NCBI GenBank assembly: GCA_021828345.1
Contig: JAJZJI010000006.1
Coordinates: 1-32,333, forward strand
Origin: Microcaldota archaeon
GTDB lineage: Archaea; Micrarchaeota; Micrarchaeia; Micrarchaeales; Micrarchaeaceae
DNA: 32,333 nucleotides
Reading direction: 5' to 3'
Both the position numbers and the translations under genes were made by a program. Under the pieces are notes generated by a model. It made no database searches, was not told the DNA's origin, and saw nothing but the letters and a program-made list of their open reading frames with translations. Of this stretch, positions 31,618 through 32,333 are shown one piece after another. Each line of letters starts with the position of its first letter. The stretch's first letter is position 1.

Positions 31618-32333
31618 ATGAAAATGGTGTCTATGGCTCTAGAAACAAAACTCAAGAAATATTTACTTGGACTTGATCCTAAATTATTAGGTTTAGACAG
31701 TGAACCAAAAAACGTTGAATTAAAGCCTCTGGGATTGGGTGAAAGTAATCTAAATTACATTGCTGTATTGAACGGAAAGAGACTCGTAGTTAGGATCAAT
31801 ATGGATCCGAAGGTGCCAAATAAGTCTAAGGAGGAATTTATCGCTCTGAAAACCATAGAACGCCTAGAGATTGCCCCACGAGCATTACTGTTGGACGATT
31901 CAAGAAAAGTGATAAGTGAATCATTTATCATTTTAGAATATCTGCCTGGTTCTCCGCTCAATAAGCACATAAAAAAATTGAATCAAGAAACAATAAAAAA
32001 ATTGGCGACAATTGTTGCAAAGCTTCACATGCTACCCACTGGTAAACTAAAGCTAAATACAAAGAGACTGACATATATTTCGTGGCTAGCAGACATAGAA
32101 GAAAATATCAAGTACATCAAAATGAAAAGGGCTCAATATTTTGTACGAAATGATTGGTTTATTGGGTTGATTGATGCTACGTTTAGTAGGATCAAAGCAC
32201 CTCTTGAAAATCCCAAATATCTAAATAAGTGCTGCCTAATACACGGAGATATTTGTGAACAGAATATTTTAGTCAATAATAACAAGCTTGTATTAATTGA
32301 TTGGGAGAGCGTAGGTCTAGGTGATCCGGCAGC
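31618..32333 (+). CDS. APH/choline-kinase-like phosphotransferase (3' end outside window)
   Basis: 239 residues are visible and the frame is open at the window edge. Kinase-like fold of the aminoglycoside phosphotransferase family: N-lobe LGLGESNLNYIAVLNGKRLV followed by VRIN, hinge FIILEYLPGSPL, then catalytic loop LIHGDICEQNILVNNNKLVL (HGDxxxxN) and IDWESVGLGDPA (metal-binding D, in place of DFG). The family phosphorylates sugars, choline, homoserine or antibiotics; the substrate is unknown and a resistance role should not be assumed. Starts at ATG 31618, 31624 or 31633. By eye, codon choice (CTG, CTC, CGA, CCG) is less AT-biased than in neighbours, a hint of transfer. It begins right after tRNA-Glu. 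Confidence 0.75.
   Translation, partial: MKMVSMALETKLKKYLLGLDPKLLGLDSEPKNVELKPLGLGESNLNYIAVLNGKRLVVRINMDPKVPNKSKEEFIALKTIERLEIAPRALLLDDSRKVISESFIILEYLPGSPLNKHIKKLNQETIKKLATIVAKLHMLPTGKLKLNTKRLTYISWLADIEENIKYIKMKRAQYFVRNDWFIGLIDATFSRIKAPLENPKYLNKCCLIHGDICEQNILVNNNKLVLIDWESVGLGDPA

Overview
The window is AT-rich archaeal chromosome. Signs that it is archaeal: a 50-residue ribosomal protein L40e gene, an archaeal-type TrpRS and YchF-like GTPase, a tRNA intron in a bulge-helix-bulge fold, GGTGA/AGGTG-type Shine-Dalgarno sites, and TATA boxes about 26 nt ahead of leaderless starts. Compact gene packing, many short membrane or secreted proteins without clear relatives, heavy use of ATA for Ile and an intron in an unusual tRNA position fit a DPANN archaeon of the ARMAN type (Micrarchaeota or Parvarchaeota, often acidophiles). 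That placement is inference; a Thermoplasmata-like genome is the main alternative.

Layout. 1-7.0 kb: a cut-off winged-helix protein, a pentapeptide-repeat protein, a membrane protein, a YchF-like GTPase with an APC permease, a divergent membrane-anchored diadenylate-cyclase-like gene with repeated 10-mers upstream, a small lipoprotein and a large secreted pilin-like protein. 7.2-12.6 kb: tRNA-Arg(CCU) with a 20-nt T-loop intron, then seven closely packed plus-strand genes: a thioredoxin-fold membrane protein lacking CXXC, a RuvC-fold protein, a helical protein, UbiA prenyltransferase, CPBP protease, UbiE/MenG-like methyltransferase and a multi-pass membrane protein. With the polyprenyl diphosphate synthase at 25.8 kb, these could supply lipid-quinone synthesis. 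12.7-17.4 kb: an accessory-looking block beside tRNA-Thr(UGU), with a nucleotidyltransferase-fold protein, an SDR gene broken by one TAA, a P-loop kinase, a truncated mercuric reductase, a CPSC thioredoxin and a CC-motif membrane protein, perhaps the remains of a metal-resistance cassette.

17.5-22.5 kb: CYTH protein, membrane protein, a PH-like/rhodanese-like gene interrupted by a second TAA, a UvrD-type helicase fused to a RecB-like nuclease, and tRNA-Arg(CCG). 22.6-28.7 kb: a flippase, CysRS, polyprenyl synthase, TrpRS, a CDGSH iron-sulfur protein and MsrA. 28.8-30.4 kb: two decayed genes (AHSA1/SRPBCC and RibD_C/DHFR-like), a small membrane protein, a perfect 12-bp inverted repeat and MsrB. 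30.5 kb to the end: L40e with two small downstream genes, tRNA-Glu(CUC) and a cut-off APH/choline-kinase-like gene. No CRISPR array, rRNA or insertion sequence was seen.
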